A stretch of DNA of 64,000 nt, from the NCBI RefSeq assembly GCF_016801865.2, contig NC_068939.1, positions 142,476,756 to 142,540,755 of the forward strand. The letters run 5' to 3'. The notes under the pieces were generated by a model. That model did not search any database, had not been told where the DNA came from, and saw nothing but the letters and a program-made list of their open reading frames with translations. Below are positions 36,407 to 47,976 of this stretch, piece after piece. How positions within the stretch are numbered: the stretch's first letter is position 1; the number at the start of each line of letters is the position of its first letter. The stretch is from Culex pipiens pallens (taxonomy: Eukaryota > Arthropoda > Insecta > Diptera > Culicidae). Position numbers and translations under genes: made by a program.

Positions 36407-39400
36407 TCGGGATGTCCATGGTAATCCAAGGACTCCCTAGAGTTAAGATCTATGAGTCTACCGCCGTAACAAGCAAGAGGTCGTCGGATTTTGACCCCGG
36501 ATTATGTGCGTATAGCATCAGTGGATATGGTAGACTACTATATGAATGTAATGGGATGTACATGGTCATCCAAGGACTCCCTGGAGTTAAGATCTACGAG
36601 TCTACCGCCGTAACAAGCAAGAGGTCGTCGGATTTTGACCCTGGATCATGTGCGTATAGCACCAGTGGATATGGTAGACTACTATATGAATGTAATGGGA
36701 TGTCCATGGTCATCCAAGGACTCCCTGGAGTTAAGATCTACGAGTCTACCGCCGTAACAAGCAAGAGGTCGTCGGATTTTGACCCTGGATCATGTGCGTA
36801 TAGCACCAGTGGATATGGTAGACTACTATATGAATGTAATGGGATGTCCATGGTCATCCAAGGACTCCCTGGAGTTAAGATCTATGAGTCTACCGCCGTA
36901 ACAAGCAAGAGGTCGTCGGATTTTGACCCCGGGTCATGTGCGTATAGCATCAGTGGATATGGTAGACTACTATATGAATGTAATGGGATGTACATGGTCA
37001 TCCAAGGACTCCCTGGAGTTAAGATCTACGAGTCTACCGCCGTAACAAGCAAGAGGTCGTCGGATTTTGACCCCGGATCATGTGAGTATAGCATCAGTGG
37101 ATATGGTAGACTACTATATGAATGTAATGGGATGTACATGGTCATCCAAGGACTCCCTGGAGTTAAGATCTACGAGTCTACCGCCGTAACAAGCAAGAGG
37201 TCGTCGGATTTTGACCCTGGATCATGTGCGTATAGCACCAGTGGATATGGTAGACTACTATATGAATGTAATGGGATGTCCATGGTCATCCAAGGACTCC
37301 CTGGAGTTAAGATCTACGAGTCTACCGCCGTAACAAGCAAGAGGTCGTCGGATTTTGACCCCGGATTATGTGCGTATAGCATCAGTGGATATGGTAGACT
37401 ACTATATGAATGTAATGGGATGTACATGGTCATCCAAGGACTCCCTGGAGTTAAGATCTACGAGTCTACCGCCGTAACAAGCAAGAGGTCGTCGGATTTT
37501 GACCCCGGATCATGTGAGTATAGCATCAGTGGATATGGTAGACTACTATATGAATGTAATGGGATGTCCATGGTCATCCAAGGACTCCCTGGAGTTAAGA
37601 TCTATGAGTCTACCGCCGTAACAAGCAAGAGGTCGTCGGATTTTGACCCCGGGTCATGTGCGTATAGCATCAGTGGATATGGTAGACTACTATATGAATG
37701 TAATGGGATGTACATGGTCATCCAAGGACTCCCTGGAGTTAAGATCTACGAGTCTACCGCCGTAACAAGCAAGAGGTCGTCGGATTTTGACCCCGGATCA
37801 TGTGAGTATAGCATCAGTGGATATGGTAGACTACTATATGAATGTAATGGGATGTCCATGGTCATCCAAGGACTCCCTGGAGTTAAGATCTATGAGTCTA
37901 CCGCCGTAACAAGCAAGAGGTCGTCGGATTTTGACCCTGGATCATGTGCGTATAGCACCAGTGGATATGGTAGACTACTATATGAATGTAATGGGATGTC
38001 CATGGTCATCCAAGGACTCCCTGGAGTTAAGATCTATGAGTCTACCGCCGTAACAAGCAAGAGGTCGTCGGATTTTGACCCCAGATCATGTGAGTATAGC
38101 ATCAGTGGATATGGTAGACTACTATATGAATGTAATGGGATGTACATGGTCATCCAAGGACTCCCTGGAGTTAAGATCTACGAGTCTACCGCCGTAACAA
38201 GCAAGAGGTCGTCGGATTTTGACCCTGGATCATGTGCGTATAGCATGAATGTAATGGGATGTCCATGGTCATCCAAGGACTCCCTGGAGTTAAGATCTAT
38301 GAGTCTACCGCCGTAACAAGCAAGAGGTCGTCGGATTTTGACCCTGGATCATGTGCGTATAGCACCAGTGGATATGGTAGACTACTATATGAATGTAATG
38401 GGATGTCCATGGTCATCCAAGGACTCCCTGGAGTTAAGATCTATGAGTCTACCGCCGTAACAAGCAAGAGGTCGTCGGATTTTGACCCCAGATCATGTGA
38501 GTATAGCATCAGTGGATATGGTAGACTACTATATGAATGTAATGGGATGTACATGGTCATCCAAGGACTCCCTGGAGTTAAGATCTACGAGTCTACCGCC
38601 GTAACAAGCAAGAGGTCGTCGGATTTTGACCCTGGATCATGTGCGTATAGCACCAGTGGATATGGTAGACTACTATATGAATGTAATGGGATGTCCATGG
38701 TCATCCAAGGACTCCCTGGAGTTAAGATCTATGAGTCTACCGCCGTAACAAGCAAGAGGTCGTCGGATTTTGACCCCAGATCATGTGAGTATAGCATCAG
38801 TGGATATGGTAGACTACTATATGAATGTAATGGGATGTACATGGTCATCCAAGGACTCCCTGGAGTTAAGATCTACGAGTCTACCGCCGTAACAAGCAAG
38901 AGGTCGTCGGATTTTGACCCTGGATCATGTGCGTATAGCACCAGTGGATATGGTAGACTACTATATGAATGTAATGGGATGTCCATGGTCATCCAAGGAC
39001 TCCCTGGAGTTAAGATCTATGAGTCTACCGCCGTAACAAGCAAGAGGTCGTCGGATTTTGACCCTGGATCATGTGCGTATAGCACCAGTGGATATGGTAG
39101 ACTACTATATGAATGTAATGGGATGTCCATGGTCATCCAAGGACTCCCTGGAGTTAAGATCTATGAGTCTACCGCCGTAACAAGCAAGAGGTCGTCGGAT
39201 TTTGACCCCGGATTATGTGCGTATAGCATCAGTGGATATGGTAGACTACTATATGAATGTAATGGGATGTACATGGTCATCCAAGGACTCCCTGGAGTTA
39301 AGATCTACGAGTCTACCGCCGTAACAAGCAAGAGGTCGTCGGATTTTGACCCCGGATTATGTGCGTATAGCATCAGTGGATATGGTAGACTACTATATGA

Positions 39401-39750
39401 ATGTATTGGGATGTCCATGGTCATCCAAGGACTCCCTGGAGTTAAGATCTATGAGTCTACCGCCGTAACAAGCAAGAGGTCGTCGGATTTTGACCCCGGA
39501 TCATGTGCGTATAGCATCAGTGGATATGGTAGACTACTATATGAATGTAATGGGATGTCCATGGTCATCCAAGGACTCCCTGGAGTTAAGATCTACGAGT
39601 CTACCGCCGTAACAAACAAGAGGTCATCGGCTTTTGACCCCGGATCATGTGCGTATAGCATCAGTGGATATGGTAGACTACTATATAAATGTGTTGGGCT
39701 CCCTGGAGTTAAGATCTACGAATCTACCGCCGTAACAAAAAAGAGGTCGC
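36407..39750 (+). repeat. Left-arm 144-bp tandem array
   Basis: ATGGGATG recurs every 144 bp (36551, 36695, 36839 and onward), about 23 units. One unit at about 38135-38254 is 119 bp, a 25-bp deletion. Because 144 is 48 codons, frames stay open: 650 codons from 36364, stopped after the deletion shifts the phase, then 500 codons ending at 39761. The predicted unit begins with Gly-Met-Tyr/Ser-Met. Most unit-to-unit changes replace residues (Ala/Glu, Ile/Thr, Ser/Leu, Ser/Tyr, Gly/Arg), which does not look like purifying selection. Confidence 0.9.
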
Positions 39751-39825
39751 CGTTTGGCTAAAGTGGTAAGCAAGGACTTTTGTTCATCGTTCAAACTTAA
39801 ATATTTCGATAACTTTACATCGATT

Positions 39826-42800
39826 GTAGATCTTAACTCCAGGGAGTCCTTGGATGACCATGTACATCCCATTACATTCATATAGTAGTCTACCATATCC
39901 ACTGATGCTATACTCACATGATCTGGGGTCAAAATCCGACGACCTCTTGCTTGTTACGGCGGTAGACTCGTAGATCTTAACTCCAGGGAGTCCTTGGATG
40001 ACCATGGACATCCCATTACATTCATATAGTAGTCTACCATATCCACTGATGCTATACTCACATGATCCGGGGTCAAAATCCGACGACCTCTTGCTTGTTA
40101 CGGCGGTAGACTCGTAGATCTTAACTCCAGGGAGTCCTTGGATGACCATGTACATCCCATTACATTCATATAGTAGTCTACCATATCCACTGGTGCTATA
40201 CGCACATGATCCAGGGTCAAAATCCGACGACCTCTTGCTTGTTACGGCGGTAGACTCGTAGATCTTAACTCCAGGGAGTCCTTGGATGACCATGTACATC
40301 CCATTACATTCATATAGTAGTCTACCATATCCACTGATGCTATACGCACATAATCCGGGGTCAAAATCCGACGACCTCTTGCTTGTTACGGCGGTAGACT
40401 CATAGATCTTAACTCCAGGGAGTCCTTGGATGACCATGGACATCCCATTACATTCATATAGTAGTCTACCATATCCACTGGTGCTATACGCACATGATCC
40501 AGGGTCAAAATCCGACGACCTCTTGCTTGTTACGGCGGTAGACTCGTAGATCTTAACTCCAGGGAGTCCTTGGATGACCATGTACATCCCATTACATTCA
40601 TATAGTAGTCTACCATATCCACTGATGCTATACTCACATGATCCGGGGTCAAAATCCGACGACCTCTTGCTTGTTACGGCGGTAGACTCGTAGATCTTAA
40701 CTCCAGGGAGTCCTTGGATGACCATGTACATCCCATTACATTCATATAGTAGTCTACCATATCCACTGATGCTATACGCACATGACCCGGGGTCAAAATC
40801 CGACGACCTCTTGCTTGTTACGGCGGTAGACTCATAGATCTTAACTCCAGGGAGTCCTTGGATGACCATGGACATCCCATTACATTCATATAGTAGTCTA
40901 CCATATCCACTGATGCTATACTCACATGATCCGGGGTCAAAATCCGACGACCTCTTGCTTGTTACGGCGGTAGACTCGTAGATCTTAACTCCAGGGAGTC
41001 CTTGGATGACCATGTACATCCCATTACATTCATATAGTAGTCTACCATATCCACTGATGCTATACGCACATAATCCGGGGTCAAAATCCGACGACCTCTT
41101 GCTTGTTACGGCGGTAGACTCATAGATCTTAACTCCAGGGAGTCCTTGGATGACCATGGACATCCCATTACATTCATATAGTAGTCTACCATATCCACTG
41201 GTGCTATACGCACATGATCCAGGGTCAAAATCCGACGACCTCTTGCTTGTTACGGCGGTAGACTCGTAGATCTTAACTCCAGGGAGTCCTTGGATGACCA
41301 TGTACATCCCATTACATTCATATAGTAGTCTACCATATCCACTGATGCTATACTCACATGATCCGGGGTCAAAATCCGACGACCTCTTGCTTGTTACGGC
41401 GGTAGACTCGTAGATCTTAACTCCAGGGAGTCCTTGGATGACCATGTACATCCCATTACATTCATATAGTAGTCTACCATATCCACTGATGCTATACGCA
41501 CATGACCCGGGGTCAAAATCCGACGACCTCTTGCTTGTTACGGCGGTAGACTCATAGATCTTAACTCCAGGGAGTCCTTGGATGACCATGGACATCCCAT
41601 TACATTCATATAGTAGTCTACCATATCCACTGGTGCTATACGCACATGATCCAGGGTCAAAATCCGACGACCTCTTGCTTGTTACGGCGGTAGACTCGTA
41701 GATCTTAACTCCAGGGAGTCCTTGGATGACCATGTACATCCCATTACATTCATATAGTAGTCTACCATATCCACTGATGCTATACTCACATGATCCGGGG
41801 TCAAAATCCGACGACCTCTTGCTTGTTACGGCGGTAGACTCGTAGATCTTAACTCCAGGGAGTCCTTGGATGACCATGTACATCCCATTACATTCATATA
41901 GTAGTCTACCATATCCACTGATGCTATACTCACATGATCCGGGGTCAAAATCCGACGACCTCTTGCTTGTTACGGCGGTAGACTCGTAGATCTTAACTCC
42001 AGGGAGTCCTTGGATGACCATGTACATCCCATTACATTCATATAGTAGTCTACCATATCCACTGATGCTATACGCACATGACCCGGGGTCAAAATCCGAC
42101 GACCTCTTGCTTGTTACGGCGGTAGACTCATAGATCTTAACTCCAGGGAGTCCTTGGATGACCATGGACATCCCATTACATTCATATAGTAGTCTACCAT
42201 ATCCACTGATGCTATACTCACATGATCCGGGGTCAAAATCCGACGACCTCTTGCTTGTTACGGCGGTAGACTCGTAGATCTTAACTCCAGGGAGTCCTTG
42301 GATGACCATGTACATCCCATTACATTCATATAGTAGTCTACCATATCCACTGATGCTATACGCACATAATCCGGGGTCAAAATCCGACGACCTCTTGCTT
42401 GTTACGGCGGTAGACTCATAGATCTTAACTCCAGGGAGTCCTTGGATGACCATGGACATCCCATTACATTCATATAGTAGTCTACCATATCCACTGGTGC
42501 TATACGCACATGATCCAGGGTCAAAATCCGACGACCTCTTGCTTGTTACGGCGGTAGACTCGTAGATCTTAACTCCAGGGAGTCCTTGGATGACCATGTA
42601 CATCCCATTACATTCATATAGTAGTCTACCATATCCACTGATGCTATACTCACATGATCCGGGGTCAAAATCCGACGACCTCTTGCTTGTTACGGCGGTA
42701 GACTCGTAGATCTTAACTCCAGGGAGTCCTTGGATGACCATGTACATCCCATTACATTCATATAGTAGTCTACCATATCCACTGATGCTATACGCACATG

Positions 42801-43340
42801 ACCCGGGGTCAAAATCCGACGACCTCTTGCTTGTTACGGCGGTAGACTCATAGATCTTAACTCCAGGGAGTCCTTGGATGACCATGGACATCCCATTACA
42901 TTCATATAGTAGTCTACCATATCCACTGGTGCTATACGCACATGATCCAGGGTCAAAATCCGACGACCTCTTGCTTGTTACGGCGGTAGACTCGTAGATC
43001 TTAACTCCAGGGAGTCCTTGGATGACCATGTACATCCCATTACATTCATATAGTAGTCTACCATATCCACTGATGCTATACTCACATGATCCGGGGTCAA
43101 AATCCGACGACCTCTTGCTTGTTACGGCGGTAGACTCGTAGATCTTAACTCCAGGGAGTCCTTGGATGACCATGTACATCCCATTACATTCATATAGTAG
43201 TCTACCATATCCACTGATGCTATACGCACATAATCCGGGGTCAAAATCCGACGACCTCTTGCTTGTTACGGCGGTAGACTCATAGATCTTAACTCTAGGG
43301 AGTCCTTGGATTACCATGGACATCCCGAAGTACCCATAGA
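39826..43340 (-). repeat. Right-arm 144-bp tandem array
   Basis: This is the inverted counterpart of the left arm, about 24 units, with an open frame of 1195 codons on the minus strand (43371 to 39784). The variant types fall largely into a repeating trio (Ala-Ile, Glu-Ile, Ala-Thr types), a 432-bp higher-order repeat. Units 4-10, counted from the outer end, carry the same variant order as units 4-10 of the left arm except for scattered single differences. Translation of the frame is unsupported. Confidence 0.9.
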
Positions 43341-43766
43341 CCTTTGAGAAACATAAAATTTTAGTAAACAAATATATTTAAAAAAAATGTTTTTCAAATA
43401 TTTTAATTTTAAACTTTTAATATTTATTTTTATAATCGTACAAAAAATGCTAGCTGTGGACCCCCCGAACTTGACAACTTTTTTATACATTTGTATTGGT
43501 TGTTTCCGTTGTGCTTAAAGGAAATGGCTATGCACCAGGCGCCTCCATATTTTTGTAGATGGCTCATATAGTTGGGAGGAGACGCAAGTTTTTTTTAAAT
43601 TGTTCGATTTTTTTATGTTAAAAAATTTACCAGCTTCTCGTCAGTCCGCGTGGACATAAAATCAAATTCTGTCGATTGCATCGGATTCGGGGATGCCTTT
43701 TCTCTGAGGAACCGATGAGATATCGTCAATCCCTTGACACAAGTTTTGTTTTGTCGAGTAGTGTAA

Positions 43767-45475
43767 TCATCAAAATTAAAGATATCGTATTCCATGAAAT
43801 TTTCAACAGTGTACAGTGTGGGTCATCATCATCATCAAGCTCTGCCCATCAATGCAAAGCTCAAAATGCATATCGTTCCAGCAGTGGCGAGCGGGAGAAG
43901 GAGGCTAAACCCGCAGCCCCGCAGTCAGTCAAGTCAGTGCTGGTATTGTGTTGGCTCCTACATGTTTGACGATCTGCCCCCCAATGGCTGTCGGCGGCGT
44001 TGCATTTAATTTCGAACCTGCAGAAACATATACTTCAATCGCCAGTCGTCGAACCGGGCCGAGAAGTGTTCTTCGAAGTATCTTGTTTTTGAGGGGTTTT
44101 TTTTATCCCTGTTCGCTCAAGGGATTTCAACGCGCGCAAGAGACGAACCCGCGCTCGATGCTACCCGTGTTACACGGGTTGTGTTTTGAAGACTTACCAT
44201 ATTTTTTTTTCATTTCGTGGGCTTTGGCGCTCCTGTGCTACCCGATGATCCTGTCGGCCACGGGGTAATAAGCGGTTGCTCGGTCAACTGGGAACGAATC
44301 TGGATGGAATATCGGAGGAGGGAAGGGTTTAACGTATTCATGAGAATTCCGTCCTACTTTGACTGGCTGGCTGGCTGGTGCGATTTGTTTTCTCATTTAC
44401 TGCCTGGGATGATCGAAGATAATAAATGGATAGAGGCAATATGGAATCAAACTTGATAGTTCTCAGGAAAGGGAATATATTTCATCTTGTTGTCATTCAC
44501 CTGGAAAAACTTAAATCACATCTTATTGAATAAATTTAAAAAAAATGACAGAAGAATAAAAATATTCAGTTTGATACGATTTTCATTGAAATCTACCCAA
44601 AACACGTTTTCAAATTAGTCGTTAACCGAACTGTTCACTATCGTTACAACAATCACCCAAAGTTTCCACTTTTTCCCCTTCTTCAGCTCATTTTCCGCAG
44701 CATTTTGCGCTGCACGCACGCAACCTTATCTCGTGCTAAAAGTCCAATATCGTTCACCTTGCTGGCTGGTGGTTGCGTTGCGTTCTCTTAGGCAATCCTC
44801 AGCCTGAGTCATCGCAACCAGGGTTATTACTTCGTACGGGGTGCCCCCCTCTCCGGCCACCAAAGTCCCCGGCCAAAACGCGAACAAGCGATTGAGGAAT
44901 CAAACTTCGCCAAACATAAACACAGGTATTAATTTAGCTGCCTCAATTAATGGTGTTCAAATAGCATTCAGCCGGGCTGCATCTCAACGGCAGCGGGTGC
45001 GGTGGCGGGGTCGGGGTCTCCGCTTTAAGGGAGATCTTTGGCCCTGACCGGGGAGACCCGTACGACGACGACGACGCGTACGCGCCTTCAGTTGATGGTG
45101 CTGGATCTTATGGAAGCGATATGGGAACTGCTGCGCAGCTTATCTCTCCGCGCCGCCGTTCCGCCTGACGACCGGGTGAGGGCTTGACCAGCCGACCTCC
45201 GAGGTTCCTCCTGCCGGTGCAGCAGTGGCTGCCGTTTTGCTTCCTACAGCCGAAGCGTTGGCTCATCATAGCGAATTCCACCAAAGTGTTTGAATGTTTC
45301 ATAGATAACTTTTTCAGGTACAGAATGTGCATTTTACAATGCCCATAAATAAATTATTTGTATTTACAAATGCAAGTACTCCTTATTATTATACTAATCA
45401 AAGTTTGCCATTCTGACCATGGAATCCCCTCCCCTTAAGTCCTCCTTTTATGGTAAAAATCGTCCAAATGTACTA
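43767..45475. other. Unassigned GC-richer DNA
   Basis: The sequence has no repeat match in the window. It holds overlapping frames of 60-106 codons with no domain, (GGCT)n-like tracts near 44360, and several CGACGACG runs near 45065. An exon of a neighbouring gene could be here, but I cannot support one. Confidence 0.4.
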
Positions 45476-45894
45476 CACCCAAAATTCAGAATCGAGATAA
45501 TCGTTCTCTCAAAATTTATTGAGGGCTCAGTGCCAAAATAGATAGAATAATGGTACCAACTCACACCATCATAACAAATGAGTTCATTCGTTAGTTGAAT
45601 CAATAAATCTCCAACAAGTGTCATACATCGACTTCTGACTTCTCCTTGGTCATCAAGCTGTGGTGGCCGAGGCAGCTAAGTCATTGGATTGGTTTGTCAA
45701 AGGTCTCTGGTTCGATTACCGTTGTCGACACTTTTAGTTTTTTGTTTGACGGATGAACTTTTTTTGCAAATGAACCTCGAGAGAATAGTTCTATCGCCCA
45801 TCTCGAGCTGTGTTCTCTGCGTCCGTGAATGGTACCACTATTCTCTCGACTCGAGACCATCATTCTCTCGGACTAGCGCTGCCAGTTTTGGGTG
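45476..45894. mobile_element. 419-bp TA-MITE with tRNA-like segment
   Basis: CACCCAAAATTCAG at the left matches the complement of CTGCCAGTTTTGGGTG at the right approximately. TA lies at 45474-45475 and 45895-45896. At 45661-45735 a tRNA-like stretch has A-box-like TGGTGGCCGAGGCAGC and B-box-like GGTTCGATTACC on the plus strand. No acceptor stem pairing is evident, so it is not called a tRNA gene. Confidence 0.75.
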
Positions 45895-45896
45895 TA

Positions 45897-46465
45897 TAAA
45901 AAAAAGAAAATTGCATTGTTGTCCATTATCCAATCCTTATCAATTCTCAGTTGTAGGATCTCATTAAATTTTTCACAACTTTAGGATTAGGGTTTTAAAG
46001 ATTTCCCAACGAAGTAATTCGCTTCAAAAAATAATGAATTTTGCGTAGCAATTAGGGTAACAAGAAAAATGGAAAATTGTGGAAAAACCTAAGACTCCTT
46101 AGGCATAAATAAGTATCAATTTTCCAAATCATTTAAGATAGTGGTCGCGTTGAGCTTGGAATAAATGTGAAAAAAAATCGCTTATTGTCCATTAACTTTG
46201 TGACACAAAAGTTGCATCAAAGGTCCTCTAAAACATAGAAAAAAATAACAGAAAAATATAATACGATGTTTGGTTCAAAGCAATTACACAATTTTCGTGA
46301 AAAGAGAGCAGATTAAATTAAACAATTTACCTTTTTAGACTGTGTTCATCGGACTGCTGGTTTGTAAAAATATAGCCTTTAAAAGTTATTTTTCTAAATA
46401 AAAAAAAACTATTTTCCAAGTGTCAACCTCATTTTTCAACTGACGATATTTCGGAAACTATTGGT
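45897..46465. other. AT-rich unassigned DNA
   Basis: No feature was recognised. Confidence 0.5.
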
Positions 46466-47976
46466 GGGTAATTCTCCACCAACTCACACAGCAGTTGCCC
46501 CGACCCCTATTCAATTTGCGTGAAACTTCGTCCTAAGGAGTAATTTGTCCCTGATCACGATTCCGAGGTCCATTTTTTGATATCTCGTGACGGAGGGGCG
46601 ATACGACCCCTTCCATTTTTGAATAGCGAAAAAAGTGTTTTTCAATAATTTGCAGCCTGAAACGGTGATGAGATAGAAATTTGGTGTCAAAGGGACTTTT
46701 ATGAAAATTAGACGCCCGATTTGATGGCGTACTCAGAATTCCGAAAAAAACGTATTTTTCATTGAAAAAAAAACACTAAAAATGTTTTAAAAACTCTGCT
46801 ATTTTTCGTTGCATAACTGTAATTTTTTTTGGAACATTTCATTTTATAGGAAATTTAATTTACTTTTCGAATCTACATTGACCCAGATGGGTAATTTTTT
46901 TATTTAGAACAAAATTATTTATTTAAAAATTTCGTGTTTTTTCTAACTTTGCAAGGTTATTTTTAAAAGTGTTACAATGTTGTACAAAGTACAAAGTCAT
47001 AGAGCAGACAATTACAAAAATTTTGATATATAAACAAAAGGGTTTTGCTTATAAACATCATGAGTAATCGTGATTTTACGATTTTTTTTTATAATGGTGC
47101 ACATCAACCTGAGCTTTTGCACCAAGATTTTTGTTACAGATATTTTAGTATTTTAAAAACTACGCGAAATATAGACATAACATTTTATTCATCCCCTAAA
47201 ATACTGCGGTTTACAACAAAATTTGCTTATTTTTACAATCAGATTGTTGCAGGATTGGGTCCGTAAGTTTGTTAATTTTGGAATAAGAAGACAGCTACTT
47301 CCTTGGTTGCTGTGCACCCTTAAAGGGTACTTTTTGCATTTCTCTATGTTTTGTCGTCTTTGTCTGTCGCGAGTGACGATAAACGGCCATGATCGACGAC
47401 GACCAGCTTTTTCAAAACTCGTGATGTTTATGAGCAAACCCATTATGTTTATATATCAAAATGTTTATAAATGTCTGCTCTATGACTTTGTAGAACATTG
47501 TTACACTATAAAAAAAACCTTGCAAAGTTAGAAAAAAACACGAGATTTCAAAATGATTTTTTTTTTTGTTCTAAATGAAAAAATGACCCTTCTGGGTCAA
47601 TGTAGATTTGAAAAGTACATTAAGTTTCCCTTAAAATAACATGTTCCAAAAAAATTACAGTCGAGTAACGGAAAATGGCAGAGTTTTTAAAACTTTTTTA
47701 GTGTTTTTTCAAAGAAAAATAGGGTTTTTTCGGAATTCTGAGTACGCCTTCAAATCGGTCGTCTAATTTTACATTAAAGTCCCTTTGACACCAAATTTCT
47801 ATCTGATCACCGTTTCAGGCTGCATAAACATAAGGGGTTTGCATAAAAACATCACGAGTTATCGCGATTTTACGAAAAAAAGTTTCGTGATCAGTTTCGT
47901 TACCCCTTAGGACAAATTTCACGCAAATCGAAGAGGGGTCGGCCCAACTGCTGTGTGAGTTGGCGGAGAATTACCC
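46466..47976. mobile_element. Foldback element, family A (longer copy)
   Basis: GGGTAATTCTCCACCAACTC at the left and GAGTTGGCGGAGAATTACCC at the right are inverted relatives, followed inwards by CCCCGACCCC and its complement. The left half matches 14779-15200 closely. Inner parts (AAAATTTCGTGTTTTTTCTAA and complement) also pair, giving arms of several hundred bp around a centre near 47050-47450. No transposase is present. Confidence 0.8.

Larger units (their letters stand above)
35972..43763. mobile_element. 7.8-kb CACTA-like palindrome with 144-bp repeat arms
   Basis: The left end CACTACTCGACAAAACAAAA is repeated in inverted form at the right end. TAA lies outside both ends (35969-35971, 43764-43766). 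CACTA ends with a 3-bp duplication are the hallmark of the EnSpm/CACTA superfamily. About 430 bp of unique terminal sequence on each side appears identical. Inside this, each arm holds about 23-24 tandem units of 144 bp. The arms meet across a spacer of only about 75 bp (about 39750-39826). No transposase is encoded, so this is a non-autonomous derivative. Confidence 0.85.

Noticed and set aside
35972..43763. CRISPR-like regular repeats
   Set aside because: The units are 144 bp, directly adjacent without unique spacers, and lie in eukaryotic transposon-like DNA.
45661..45735. Functional tRNA gene
   Set aside because: No acceptor stem pairing could be found and the segment lies inside a TA-MITE.
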